This document shows, piece after piece, positions 39,053-49,720 of a stretch of 64,000 bases of DNA (position 1 is the stretch's first letter; every line of letters begins with the position of its first letter). Source of the DNA: Terricaulis silvestris (lineage in GTDB: Bacteria; Pseudomonadota; Alphaproteobacteria; Caulobacterales; Aquidulcibacteraceae); contig NZ_CP047045.1 of the NCBI RefSeq assembly GCF_009792355.1, positions 3,064,501-3,128,500 on the forward strand, given 5' to 3'. Below the pieces are notes generated by a model, which was not told the DNA's origin, did no database searches, and worked only from the letters and a program-made list of their open reading frames with translations. The position numbers and the translations under genes are program-made.

Positions 39053-39448
39053 CTAGGTCTCGCGCCGCTGAACGCGGTCAATCTCTGTCACCTGGCAGCT
39101 CACGCCGCGCACGACGATGTGGCTGAAGGTGTCGAAGTGGCCCGATCCGCCCGGCAGGAACGTAAGCGCGCTCGCATTGCGAAGGTCGCGCGCGCAATCG
39201 GAGCCGAGTTTGACGCGGTACCGGCGGTTGGCGCCGAACGTCACCAAGAGGCTGTCGTCCTCCAGGATCTCATACCGGGTGATGTTCGTCGGGAACGAGA
39301 CACGGGCGTTCTCCTCCACGACGGTAAACTGCCCATCTACCGCCGCGGCGAGTTCGGGATTGAGGCTGCGTTGCTGGCCGGCTGCCGCCGGCGCACCCGC
39401 CAATAACGCGGCGAAGACCAATGATGGGACCAAGAACTTCAGACGCAT
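39053..39448 (-). CDS. Secreted DUF6491-like protein
   Basis: A 131-residue exported protein with signal peptide MRLKFLVPSLVFAALLAGAPAAAGQ. The mature part reads ITRYEILEDDSLLVTFGANR, YRVKLGSDCARDLRNASALT and FDTFSHIVVRGVSCQVTEID. The D-D-S-L-L motif and the two cysteines (a likely disulfide) are typical of DUF6491 proteins, which are small periplasmic proteins of unknown function found mainly in Caulobacterales and Sphingomonadales. Monocistronic with its own terminator. Confidence 0.75.
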   Translation of the reverse strand: MRLKFLVPSLVFAALLAGAPAAAGQQRSLNPELAAAVDGQFTVVEENARVSFPTNITRYEILEDDSLLVTFGANRRYRVKLGSDCARDLRNASALTFLPGGSGHFDTFSHIVVRGVSCQVTEIDRVQRRET

Positions 39449-39598
39449 AACAACATCTCCAGAAGTGCCTCAAAGCTAATGTAGCGCGGATCGCCCGTCG
39501 GTTGAATCAAGTCGCCGTGAGCGAGCCAAAACAGCCTGCCTAAGCATCCCCGGGGCCGCCGTGACCGCAGTCATCCAGTGCGCCGCAAGCAAAGAAAA

Positions 39599-39624
39599 AG
39601 CGGCGGACCATGAGGTCCGCCGCT
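39599..39624 (-). terminator. Terminator of the third TonB-dependent receptor gene
   Basis: AGCGGCGGACC, loop of four, GGTCCGCCGCT, then on the minus strand TTTTCTTT. It is 29 bases after the receptor stop. Confidence 0.88.
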
Positions 39625-39652
39625 AGTTCCGCTCGCAAGGAGCAGTAGTTGT

Positions 39653-42600
39653 TTAGAACGTCCAGTCGAAGCCGAAGCGAACCGACCGCGGCGTTTGGTA
39701 AGCGATCGGGGACCCGTAGTTGGGGTTGACACCGGTCGGGCCCACGCCGAACTCGCCGACTTCGTCCGCTTCCTGCACACCTTGCTCGTTGAACACGTTG
39801 AAGAGGTCTGCACGGAGCGAGAGGTTGCCAAACGGATTGATCGCTTCCGGCAGTTCGTAACGGAACGACAGGTCGACGTTGTAGAGCCAATCGCTCTCGA
39901 ACACCGAACCGCGATCCACAACAACGCCGTTGCAGATACGTGCGTCTGAGCCCGCGCCATAAGAGTCGTCCGCGATCAGGCCGTCCGCGAACCCAGTTGC
40001 CGCGCCGATGCAGCCATAGTGCCGCGGCGAGGTCACGCTCACGTTGCCGCCGACCAGAAGGTCCTCGGTGATCGCGTAGCTGCCACGAACCTTCAGCACG
40101 TGCGCCCGGTGGTTCGGGAGCAGGCCGTAGTGACCCGGGATGAACGCCAAGAAGTCAAAGTCCTCCGTAATGCCCGGATCGACCTGACCGACGTCGGACT
40201 GCAGCGCGCCTTCAAAGTTACCTTCGGATTTCGACAGCGTGTACGAGGCGTTCATGCCCCAGGTGCCATCGAACGGCCGCTCCAGTGAGAACACCAGGCC
40301 GAGGTACTCACGGCGAACTTCGGGGAACCCGAGTTGTTCTGCCGTCAACGTCACGTCGGTGATCGCGTTGCCGGGGCCAATGCCGTGAGGAAGGATCACG
40401 TGCGAATCTTCACCCGGATTGAGGATGAAGTAGGTGAAGCTCGCGTCCGAGTAGGGTTGGACACCCGCCGTGGCCGAGACGTCACCGCATTCGGTGGCAA
40501 GGTTGTAACCCTGGTCTGCGCAGTAAGCGAGGATACCACGGTCGATCTTCGCGTCTTCCGACACGCGGCCGAGGTCGCGGTAGGTCAGCGACACGCCGGC
40601 GGTCCAGTCCGAGCCGAGGTTAGTCTCGTACCCGATCAGGAACTCGTCTTCGTACGTCGAGCCCAGGTTCAGAGAACGAACCGACTCGATGTCCGGCGCG
40701 AGACCGTTGTTGCGCACGGTGCACGCCGCTGTGCCGGCCGCGCCGCCGTTCTGGAGCCAAACCGACAGCACGCCGCTTGGGCACACCGTTTGCGAGGCGC
40801 CCCCAGTGGCTTGCGGGAACAGGCCCCAATTGCCCGCGAGAATGGCGTCGACGTCCGCCTGCGTGATTGATGTACCCGCGCCGCCAAGCGGGTAGAAGTT
40901 TTCGTCGATGTCGATTGCGGGCGCCGCCGCACGGAACGCCGTGTTTGACGGGACCGGCAGGTAGTAGCGGCCGTAGAAGCCGTACAGTCTGCCCGAACGA
41001 TCGCCGAAGACGTCGTACGAGAAGCCGGCGCGGATCGCCTGTTCGTCATTGAAATCGATGAAGGTTCCGCCAGCGCCGTTGTCGACGGAATACTGGTCAC
41101 GACGCCAGCCCAAAGACAGGTTCAAGCGATCGGTAACATCCCACGCATCCTGGATGTAAACCGCCTCGGTAATGCCCTCGAAGCCGCCACCCGAGATGAA
41201 CATCCGGCGACGGATGTAGTCTTGGTTGGCCTGCGCGATGCCCACGCCTGTCGCCGCCTGGAGGGCGGTGTTGCGCAGCGTGACGCTGCCGCCGTCGAGG
41301 AACGCATTGCCGGCCGTTCCGCCGTTGCGAACCGACAATTGGTTCATGGTCGTGTCTTCGTGGTCGTACCCGAAGCGAACATGGTGTTCGCCCAACAGGT
41401 TGAAGAACACGTCGATGTCAGCCCGGTAGAACGTACGCTCGCTGTTGAACGGGAATGTCGTCGCGGAAACTGGATTGGCGCCAGAGACGAAGCACGGCGC
41501 GCTCGGGTCGCAACCCGCCTCGCCCATGACTTCGCCTTGATTGAACACCTGCGGCACGGTCTGCAAGTTGTTGAGGGCAGCAGCGTCTGTTTGGCTGTTG
41601 CCGTACGCAGCCGAAACCGTCAGCCAATCCGTGAACGCGCCGGTGTAGCGCCCAACCCAGTTTTCGCCGCCTTGGAACGTCTCCGTCAGCAAGATCGGGT
41701 TCGGATCCAGAAGTTGGTTCGTGTTCGGATCGAACTCGAATTGCTGTCCGTTGATCGTCGCGGTCGTATCCCAGAACGTGTACTCGAGGTGGTGATCGTC
41801 GGTGACGAACGCGTCGATCTTATAGCCCCAGAACGGGTCGTCTTGAGTCGTCCGATTCACGACGCCGCCGGTCGAGGCAGTCTGTTGCTCGATGTCGCGG
41901 TGCTCATAGAGGCCATAGAAGAACAGGTGGTCACGAAGGATCGGACCGCCGAGTTCCACCGTCGCGGTAGTCTGCTCCGAGTCATACATCGAGTACTGAC
42001 GGAACTCAGCGTTCGGGCGATCTTCGAGCAGGTCATTCGGCGCAAAGTTGACGTGCACGCCGCCGCTGAAATCGTTCGATCCCGACTTCGTAACCGCGTT
42101 CACGACGCCGCCGATGGCGCGGCCGAATTCGGCTTGGTAGCCGCCGGTCTTCACTTCAACGGTCTGATAGAAGTCGAACGGCACCGTGGCGCCGCCGAGA
42201 CCGTTGATGAAGTTCGTCGTGTTCAGGCCGTTGATGAAGAACGCGTTTTCCGCGCCCGTCGCGCCGTTGATCGAGGCCGGCGCCAAGCTTTGGCCGCTCG
42301 CCAGAGAGAACGCCGTGTCAGACGGAACCGCACCCGGGGTGAGCAGGATCAGGCCCGTCACGTTGCGAGCGATTGGCTCGCGTGCGGCCAGTTCGGACAC
42401 GTCGATCGAGGTGCCGGTGGTCGTTTGCGAGAACTCGACTTGGCGGGTCGCGGTGACGACGATCTCGTCGCCCGTTCCAGCCGCAGCCATCTCGATCTGG
42501 TAGGCGTTCGCCGTACCGACCTGGACCCGGATGCCGCGCGACGTCGTGGTCGAATAGCCGTCCGCGGTCACCACAGCCGTGTACGTGCCCTGCGGAATCT

Positions 42601-42871
42601 GCGGCACGCGCCAGTTGCCGTTTGCGTCCGTGGTCGATGTCCGCGTGAAGCCCTGGGCGTCCGAGGTGATGCTCACCGTCGCGCCCGAGACCGGCGATCC
42701 GTTTTCGTCAACGATCGTGCCCGTCAGGTTGGCGTTGGTGTAGTCCTGCGCAAGCGCATCAGTGCTGGTCGCCATAAAGGCGGCGCCACCGACGGCGAGC
42801 GGCACGCCCAGGCTGGCGACGCCAGCAAGCAGCGTCGAAGCAAATAGACGCTCTCTATTTGTTTTTCTCAC
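39653..42871 (-). CDS. TonB-dependent receptor with N-terminal carboxypeptidase-regulatory-like domain (Oar-like)
   Basis: A 1072-residue outer-membrane protein. After a signal peptide comes a CarboxypepD_reg-like beta sandwich (about 45-125: LTGTIVDENGSPVSGATVSI, GNWRVPQIPQGTYTAVVTAD). A plug domain with TATRQVEFSQTTTGTSIDVS and NGLGGATVPFDFYQTVEVKT follows, then a large barrel ending SVRFGFDWTF. This arrangement is that of Oar/SusC-like receptors, which in some bacteria import peptides or polysaccharides or export proteins. The start is a GTG at 42871 with GGAGG nine bases upstream. Monocistronic; divergent from uvrB across 450 bases. Confidence 0.94.
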   Translation of the reverse strand: MRKTNRERLFASTLLAGVASLGVPLAVGGAAFMATSTDALAQDYTNANLTGTIVDENGSPVSGATVSITSDAQGFTRTSTTDANGNWRVPQIPQGTYTAVVTADGYSTTTSRGIRVQVGTANAYQIEMAAAGTGDEIVVTATRQVEFSQTTTGTSIDVSELAAREPIARNVTGLILLTPGAVPSDTAFSLASGQSLAPASINGATGAENAFFINGLNTTNFINGLGGATVPFDFYQTVEVKTGGYQAEFGRAIGGVVNAVTKSGSNDFSGGVHVNFAPNDLLEDRPNAEFRQYSMYDSEQTTATVELGGPILRDHLFFYGLYEHRDIEQQTASTGGVVNRTTQDDPFWGYKIDAFVTDDHHLEYTFWDTTATINGQQFEFDPNTNQLLDPNPILLTETFQGGENWVGRYTGAFTDWLTVSAAYGNSQTDAAALNNLQTVPQVFNQGEVMGEAGCDPSAPCFVSGANPVSATTFPFNSERTFYRADIDVFFNLLGEHHVRFGYDHEDTTMNQLSVRNGGTAGNAFLDGGSVTLRNTALQAATGVGIAQANQDYIRRRMFISGGGFEGITEAVYIQDAWDVTDRLNLSLGWRRDQYSVDNGAGGTFIDFNDEQAIRAGFSYDVFGDRSGRLYGFYGRYYLPVPSNTAFRAAAPAIDIDENFYPLGGAGTSITQADVDAILAGNWGLFPQATGGASQTVCPSGVLSVWLQNGGAAGTAACTVRNNGLAPDIESVRSLNLGSTYEDEFLIGYETNLGSDWTAGVSLTYRDLGRVSEDAKIDRGILAYCADQGYNLATECGDVSATAGVQPYSDASFTYFILNPGEDSHVILPHGIGPGNAITDVTLTAEQLGFPEVRREYLGLVFSLERPFDGTWGMNASYTLSKSEGNFEGALQSDVGQVDPGITEDFDFLAFIPGHYGLLPNHRAHVLKVRGSYAITEDLLVGGNVSVTSPRHYGCIGAATGFADGLIADDSYGAGSDARICNGVVVDRGSVFESDWLYNVDLSFRYELPEAINPFGNLSLRADLFNVFNEQGVQEADEVGEFGVGPTGVNPNYGSPIAYQTPRSVRFGFDWTF

Positions 42872-43319
42872 GGCGAAATCCCTCCAAAGCGCCCCCGCCT
42901 CGCTCGAAGCGAAGACCGACCGCTCACCCTAGCCAAACGAACGATTTCGCCTGGCGCAACAACTCGGAGGCATCGAATCCCCAAGACGAGATCGCCAACA
43001 GCCTCTGCTGGCAGCGATCGCCTCCGAACTTAGGGGCGACGCTAACCACGCCGATTTTGCACTGTCAAACGATGGACACTTTTCGTCCGCAATTGGTGCG
43101 CGCAGTGTGGCGAACAGAGCGGCAACATAAGGAGGCCGTTTCCCCTCATTCGACGCGTGGGATCACACTCAACTCATTGATTCCCATGCGTCATGTCCCG
43201 CGTCATGACCTCGGAGTCACCGAGAGGACACAACTGCGGCGAATGATCGGTTGAGTACGACGAAATGCGACCAATGACGGCAACTGGCGCAATGTCGTCA
43301 CGGCGCCTACCTTGCGCCC
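42872..43319. other. Intergenic region between TonB receptor and uvrB
   Basis: About 450 bases carrying the divergent promoters. I see a direct repeat GCGTCATG at about 43189 and 43202, but no confident sigma-70 pair and no GTTC-N7-GTTC or GAAC-N7-GAAC LexA box. The reading frames here are poor. Confidence 0.4.
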
Positions 43320-45625
<2,306 letters not shown>

Positions 45626-45626
<1 letters not shown>

Positions 45627-46348
45627 TGTCCGGCGAGTTCACTAAATCGCACATAGTTTCCGAGCTGCAGCGAACGGCGTCGGAAAATGAAGGCGCGTCG
45701 TTAGGAGCGAAGCGCTTTGAACAAGAAACCGGCATTCGCCCACACGAATGGCAAAGGTATTGGCCGCGATTTTCCGACGCGCAGAAAGAAGCTGGGCTCA
45801 TGCCAAATGAGCGCAATGCAGCGATTTCAGATGAGACGATGCTTGAACAGCTCGCTCGCCTGACGCGAATGCTGGGTCATCGTCCGACTGTGAGCGAGTT
45901 GCGTGTCGCGAAACGAAGCAATGCTGCGATACCTGGCGTCGAGGCTTTCCTGCGAATGGGAGACTTCGACGCGATCACGGAGCGACTGCGCCAGTTTGCG
46001 TTGGAGCGCTCGGAATACTCCGACATCACCGCCCTATTGCCTTTGCTCCCCGAAAAGCTCTGCGAGGCAACGGACGTGCAGAGCGATGCGCCCTTCGGGT
46101 TTGTGTATCTGCTGAGAAGCGGTCGGCACTATAAAATTGGAAGATCCAATTCCACGGGAAGGCGAGAGCGCGAGTTGGCGATCCAACTTCCCGAGAAGGC
46201 CGCCATCGTCCACGAGATTAAGACGGACGACCCGATCGGAATCGAGAAGTATTGGCATGGTCGCTTCGCCGAGAAACGGCTGAACGGTGAGTGGTTCGCG
46301 CTTTCCCAACAGGACGTTTCCGCTTTCCGCCGCCGCAAGTTCATGTAG
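45626..46348 (+). CDS. GIY-YIG nuclease-like protein with homing-endonuclease-associated repeats
   Basis: A 240-residue protein. The N-terminal half carries two copies of a helix-turn-helix-like repeat (about 5-60 and 68-125; second copy ISDETMLEQLARLTRMLGHR then PTVSELRV), the repeat seen beside homing endonuclease domains. The C-terminal half is a compact GIY-YIG domain of the T5orf172/MUG113 type: GFVYLLRSGRHYKIGRSNST (158-177), IEKYWHGRFAEKR with likely catalytic Glu207 and His211, and GEWFALS. The start overlaps the uvrB stop, so the two are translationally coupled. It could cleave DNA in a repair-related role or be a selfish nuclease that has settled behind uvrB. Confidence 0.8.
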
Positions 46349-46468
46349 CTATTTTCGCCCAGCCGATTGGGCTGGCGCCGGAACGGCTCAGACTCTACCT
46401 TAAGACTCTGGTATCGCGGCGCATGAGAACAACCGAATCGGTGGGGCTTCTGACACGACGAGGAAGTC

Positions 46469-46708
46469 ATGGCTGAACTGGACATGTCCGAGGCGATCTC
46501 CGCGTTTCACGCGCAAAGACCGCGCCTCCTCCAAGACCACGGCCCGAGCTGGGTCGTCTTCGTCGGCGCCGAGTTTAAGGGCTCGTTCAAAGAGTTTGAC
46601 GACGCAGCAACCTTCGCGTTGGACAAACTCGGCGCCGCAGACTTCCTGATCCGCCACACCGAGGAGCACATTCCGCACATCCCGCTTGTGGTCGTTGAGG
46701 CGGCGTGA
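46469..46708 (+). CDS. Small DUF5678-like protein
   Basis: A 79-residue protein: FHAQRPRLLQDHGPSWVVFV, then GSFKEFDDAATFALDKLGAA and DFLIRHTEEH. This resembles DUF5678, a small alpha/beta domain often encoded directly beside retropepsin-like genes. Its stop overlaps the GTG start of the downstream aspartyl-protease-like gene (GTGA), so the two are made together. Function unknown; a partner or chaperone of the protease-like protein is a reasonable guess. Confidence 0.7.
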   Translation: MAELDMSEAISAFHAQRPRLLQDHGPSWVVFVGAEFKGSFKEFDDAATFALDKLGAADFLIRHTEEHIPHIPLVVVEAA

Positions 46709-47160
46709 ATCCGCTCTCGCAGGCGCCCGGTCCCGTAATCACGATCGAAGGCATCGTGATCGATGTCATCGTTCACCGCGAGCCCAAGGCGGCGCCGGAA
46801 CAAGACGTCCCTGACTTTCTCGAACACGGCGCGATGATCGACACGGGCGCCTCGGACACGTGCATCGACTATCGCATCGCACACGCGCTGAAGCTTCGTC
46901 AGATCGACCAGCGCACGATCGGCACTGTCGGCGGACCAATCCAAGTCGCGGTCTTCCTAGGCGTCCTCGAAATCCCGCAACTCGGCTTCAAGCGGCTAGA
47001 CCGTATGTTCGCGCCGAAAATTGAGCGCATCAACTACAGTGTCTTGATCGGGCGCTCGGTGCTGCGGGAGTTTCTCTTCACCTACGATGGTCCCGCGAAC
47101 GTCTGCCACTTCGCGCGTCCGCACGGCCAGCCCGACCACCACGACGATTTTGCGACCTAA
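46705..47160 (+). CDS. Retropepsin-like aspartic protease (single lobe)
   Basis: A 151-residue cytoplasmic protein with one retroviral-protease-like lobe: GAMIDTGASDTCIDYRIAHA with the catalytic D46-T-G, a flap-like region around GTVGGPIQVAVF, and NYSVLIGRSVLREFLFTYDG (the ILGRDxL-like segment). One lobe means it would have to dimerise to be active. Starts at a GTG overlapping the stop of the DUF5678-like gene. It has no signal peptide, unlike the two-lobed exported protein at 7211. Confidence 0.8.
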   Translation: MNPLSQAPGPVITIEGIVIDVIVHREPKAAPEQDVPDFLEHGAMIDTGASDTCIDYRIAHALKLRQIDQRTIGTVGGPIQVAVFLGVLEIPQLGFKRLDRMFAPKIERINYSVLIGRSVLREFLFTYDGPANVCHFARPHGQPDHHDDFAT

Positions 47161-47745
47161 ATGCACCTCCCCCACCCCCGCATCGCACCCCTCTCCGACG
47201 CAGAGCTCTCCCCCGAGCAACGCGAAGCGCTCGCGCCTGCGTCCTATCCCGGCACGCCGCCGCTCAACATTTTCCGCACGCTCGCGCACGCGCCGGATGC
47301 GCTGAAAGCGTTCCTCGCGTGGGGCACGTACATCCTGCGCAACAATTCGCTGACGCCGCGACAGCGCGAGATCGTCATTCTGCGCACCGGCTATCTCTGC
47401 CGCTCCGGCTATGAATGGACGCAGCACGTGCGCATCAGCTTGCGCGGCGGCATGAGCGAAGACGAAATCGCCGCGATCAAAGCCGGCGCAAACGCGCCGC
47501 TCTGGCAACCCGCCGACGCCGCCCTCCTCGCCGCCTGCGACGAACTCCACGCCAACCAATTCGTCAGCACCGAAACCTGGGCCAAACTCAAAGCCCACTT
47601 CACCGACAAACAATGCATGGACGCCGTCTTCACCGCCGGCCAATACACGCAAGTGAGCATGATGCTGAACACCTTCGGCGTGCAGCTGGATGAAGGCCAG
47701 AAACTTGATCCGGATTTAGATAAGCGCAAAGCCCCCTCCCCTTGA
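47161..47745 (+). CDS. Carboxymuconolactone decarboxylase family protein
   Basis: A 194-residue all-helical protein of the CMD/AhpD superfamily: NIFRTLAHAPDALKAFLAWG, REIVILRTGYLCRSGYEWTQ followed by HVRISL, and AVFTAGQYTQVSMMLNTFGV. The active region keeps the E-W-x-x-H pattern and one Cys but not the CxxC of AhpD, so it is nearer to decarboxylases than to peroxidase reductants. It begins one base after the preceding stop. The last residues (KAPSP) and the TGA stop are encoded by a palindromic intergenic element that starts inside the gene, so the natural C-terminus has been replaced. Confidence 0.85.
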   Translation: MHLPHPRIAPLSDAELSPEQREALAPASYPGTPPLNIFRTLAHAPDALKAFLAWGTYILRNNSLTPRQREIVILRTGYLCRSGYEWTQHVRISLRGGMSEDEIAAIKAGANAPLWQPADAALLAACDELHANQFVSTETWAKLKAHFTDKQCMDAVFTAGQYTQVSMMLNTFGVQLDEGQKLDPDLDKRKAPSP

Positions 47746-47855
47746 GGGGAGGGGGTTGGGGGCGGGGTGAATCACCGACACCAAAAGTTCTGCGTAGACG
47801 AAATCACAAACAATACGCATCACCCCACCCCCTGCCCCCTCCCCTCAAGGGGAGG
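47735..47855. repeat. Palindromic element supplying the stop codon of the CMD gene (about 121 bp)
   Basis: Outer arms of 21 bp are perfect inverted repeats (47735-47755 and 47835-47855; core CTCCCCTTGAGGGGAG). A further 18 bases inward pair imperfectly (GGGGGCGGGGTGAATC against GCATCACCCCACCCCC). The TGA at 47743-47745 that ends the upstream gene is in the left arm. Confidence 0.82.
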
Positions 47856-47894
47856 TTCAAGTATGAGGAGACGCAGCGCGCTAGCGCCGCATGA

Positions 47895-48242
47895 TCACGA
47901 TTTCATTTCCGGCGGCGCGTCGGAAATCTCGATGACTTCCGATACGCCATCGCCGGCGACGGCGAGGAATTCCTTGACGTCGGCGACCAACTCTTCGCGC
48001 GTTTCCGCTTGCAGTAGCGCCCAACCTGTCGCGCCTGCCCACGCCGCGCCGCCGTTTTCGATCGTCGCCGCGCCGTTCTTCTGCCGAATGCGCAGCCCGT
48101 TCTTGTCGCGCAGTTTGAGCCCACCGGTGGAGATAAGCTTGCCGGCCTTCTTCTGCTTGTCGATCAGCGCGCCCATTTTCTTCATGTGTTCGGCGTCGGG
48201 CGGACCCATAGAATCGGCGGTGTAGAGCGCTAGGAATTGCAT
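47895..48242 (-). CDS. YCII/DGPF-family protein
   Basis: A 115-residue protein: MQFLALYTADSMGPPDAEHM, KAGKLISTGGLKLRDKNGLR, WALLQAETREELVADVKEFL and AGDGVSEVIEIS. It has the ferredoxin-like YCII fold; the DGPF motif itself is degenerate (ENGGAAWAGATGWALLQA). The ATG at 48242 has GGAG upstream. Homologues are often encoded next to ECF42-type sigma factors; such a module lies 2 kb away (50240-51856), but this gene is separate from it. Confidence 0.78.
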   Translation of the reverse strand: MQFLALYTADSMGPPDAEHMKKMGALIDKQKKAGKLISTGGLKLRDKNGLRIRQKNGAATIENGGAAWAGATGWALLQAETREELVADVKEFLAVAGDGVSEVIEISDAPPEMKS

Positions 48243-48490
48243 GATGTTCTCCGGGGGGGAAATGCGCGAGATTTCGCGCCTCACTACCCAAGAACGTGCG
48301 AGCCGCATCGTTCCCGACACATCGCATGTTCCCTCTCGTCTTCACCGCAAGTCAGCATGATGCTGAGAGGGGGAATGCGCGGATACACACACCTCTATCC
48401 ACGCCCCAACACCGTTCCCGCCCAACAAAATCAAGCACCCACACAAAATCTATCCGACCCACTTGCGCGCACCCGCACACTGCGCCCCGC

Positions 48491-49135
48491 ATGAACGCCT
48501 CAGCAGCCCCCTCCCCACCGCCGACACGCCACGCGCCGATCGCGCTCTGGCGTGTCGCTGAGGCGTTCATGCACACGCTCTACGCCTTGTTCGGCGCGCC
48601 CGAGGACGTCGCCGCCGACCACACGCTCACGCGCGCCGCGCACACACTGATGGCGTCCTGGATTCGCTGCGCCGAAGCGATGCTGCGGCGCCTGCTCCTG
48701 ATCGAAGCGAGCGTCTTCCCCAAACCCAACACCCGCCCGCTGCTGCACGAGAAGCGCAAGCGCACGCGCAAAGCGATAGGCTTCGACGCCGACAAACCGG
48801 AAGCTTGGCGCGTGAGTTTTCGGTGCTTCGCTCCTATGGAGCGCCGGCGTCCTCGCTGGCAAATGGTTGGGCCTGACGCAAACATGCCGGCGAGACGCCG
48901 GCGCTCCATACGCTTCCGCTCAGCCTGGCCGCTCGCGGAGCGCTACGAAGCCCTGATCCGCGTCTTCAACAATCCCGAGCGCTACGCCCGCCGTCTCGCC
49001 CGCGCACTCCACGCGCTGCCGCACCGCATCCGCGAACTCTTCCGCAAACCGGAGGAGGCGCAGCACCGCGTCGATGACTGGGACGTGTTCGACGCCGGCG
49101 CGCAAAGGGCGTGGCCGGTAGCCGATACAAGCTGA
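48491..49135 (+). CDS. Hypothetical protein interrupted in frame by a palindromic repeat
   Basis: A 214-residue Arg/Ala-rich, mainly helical protein of unknown function. Readable segments are APIALWRVAEAFMHTLYALF, RAAHTLMASWIRCAEAMLRR, WPLAERYEALIRVFNNPERY and ARRLARALHALPHRIRELFR. Between residues about 110 and 140 the sequence turns into CFAPMERRRPRWQMVGPDAN and so on, which is encoded by a 76-base palindromic element (48835-48910) plus a few flanking bases. The frame stays open across it. Start at ATG 48491; the frame is open upstream but with poor composition. Confidence 0.65.
   Translation: MNASAAPSPPPTRHAPIALWRVAEAFMHTLYALFGAPEDVAADHTLTRAAHTLMASWIRCAEAMLRRLLLIEASVFPKPNTRPLLHEKRKRTRKAIGFDADKPEAWRVSFRCFAPMERRRPRWQMVGPDANMPARRRRSIRFRSAWPLAERYEALIRVFNNPERYARRLARALHALPHRIRELFRKPEEAQHRVDDWDVFDAGAQRAWPVADTS
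48835..48910. repeat. Palindromic element inserted inside a coding sequence (76 bp)
   Basis: Perfect 17-bp arms TATGGAGCGCCGGCGTC (48835-48851) and GACGCCGGCGCTCCATA (48894-48910), extended inward by CTCGCTGGC against GCCGGCGAG with one mismatch. Similar short words GCTTCGCTC (48825) and GCTTCCGCTC (48912) flank it. Confidence 0.85.
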
Positions 49136-49141
49136 GCGGCA

Positions 49142-49411
49142 TCACTTCGCCGGCGGCGTCTCTTTCGGAATCGCCGTCGTCTTCACCGAGCGAATAAACG
49201 ACTCGATGTCGCCCGCTTCGTGCGCGGTCTCGTCGCGATCCTGCACGATCGCGGCCTGGTCGATCAGCAGATCCTGCAGATCGTCCGGCAGTTGGTCCCA
49301 ATGCAACACCACGGCCTGACCAAGCCGGCGCAGCAGAGCCTCCTGCGCGTCCTTGTACTTCAGCGTCACCGCCATCGCTTGCGGCGGCCGTGGTTCCGGA
49401 CGGTTAGTCAT
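49142..49411 (-). CDS. Hypothetical small protein
   Basis: An 89-residue acidic soluble protein: YKDAQEALLRRLGQAVVLHW, LPDDLQDLLIDQAAIVQDRD and IESFIRSVKTTAIPKET. Helical, no signal peptide, family not recognised. The ATG at 49411 overlaps the end of the upstream gene by eight bases, so the two form an operon. It converges with the hypothetical gene at 48491. Confidence 0.65.
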   Translation of the reverse strand: MTNRPEPRPPQAMAVTLKYKDAQEALLRRLGQAVVLHWDQLPDDLQDLLIDQAAIVQDRDETAHEAGDIESFIRSVKTTAIPKETPPAK

Positions 49412-49604
49412 ACTGCACGGATTCCAGCCGCGCTTCGTCGATGATGCGGTCGAAATTCTCGCCCTCACCGCGCACACGATATTGCTGCGGGCCTGAATCG
49501 CGCGGCAGCGGCGTCACCACCGAACAAAAACCGCCGGCCGAACCGAAAGAGTTTCCGCGGCTGACGGAAACGCGTTGGCCGACGCTGAACTTAGTCTGCG
49601 CCAT
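49404..49604 (-). CDS. Hypothetical small protein (SH3-like)
   Basis: A 66-residue protein: MAQTKFSVGQRVSVSRGNSF, VVTPLPRDSGPQQYRVRGEG and ENFDRIIDEARLES. The V-G-x-R-V-x-V-x-R-G start, the P-R-D-x-x-x-x-Q-Y-R-V-R middle and the acidic end resemble small beta-barrel (KOW/SH3-like) proteins widespread in alphaproteobacteria. Start at ATG 49604. First gene of a two-gene overlapping unit. Function unknown. Confidence 0.7.
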   Translation of the reverse strand: MAQTKFSVGQRVSVSRGNSFGSAGGFCSVVTPLPRDSGPQQYRVRGEGENFDRIIDEARLESVQYD

Positions 49605-49720
49605 GGAATGCCCTTTTCTGGAGAGAAAGCGCGACGGAGCGGCGCTGTCTTTCAGGACATATGGGCGCTCGGGGGTCCAAAGGCAAACGGCGGCCCCATT
49701 TGGGGTCGCCAAAACCGCGC

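Noticed and set aside
41222-42847. 541-codon plus-strand frame antisense to the third TonB receptor
   Set aside because: Its composition is Arg/Val/Glu-rich and typical of antisense frames in GC-rich genes; the receptor on the other strand is unambiguous.
43105-43125. GAAC-N7-CAAC resembling an alphaproteobacterial LexA box near uvrB
   Set aside because: The second half-site does not match GAAC and it lies about 200 bases from the start codon; not enough to call SOS control.
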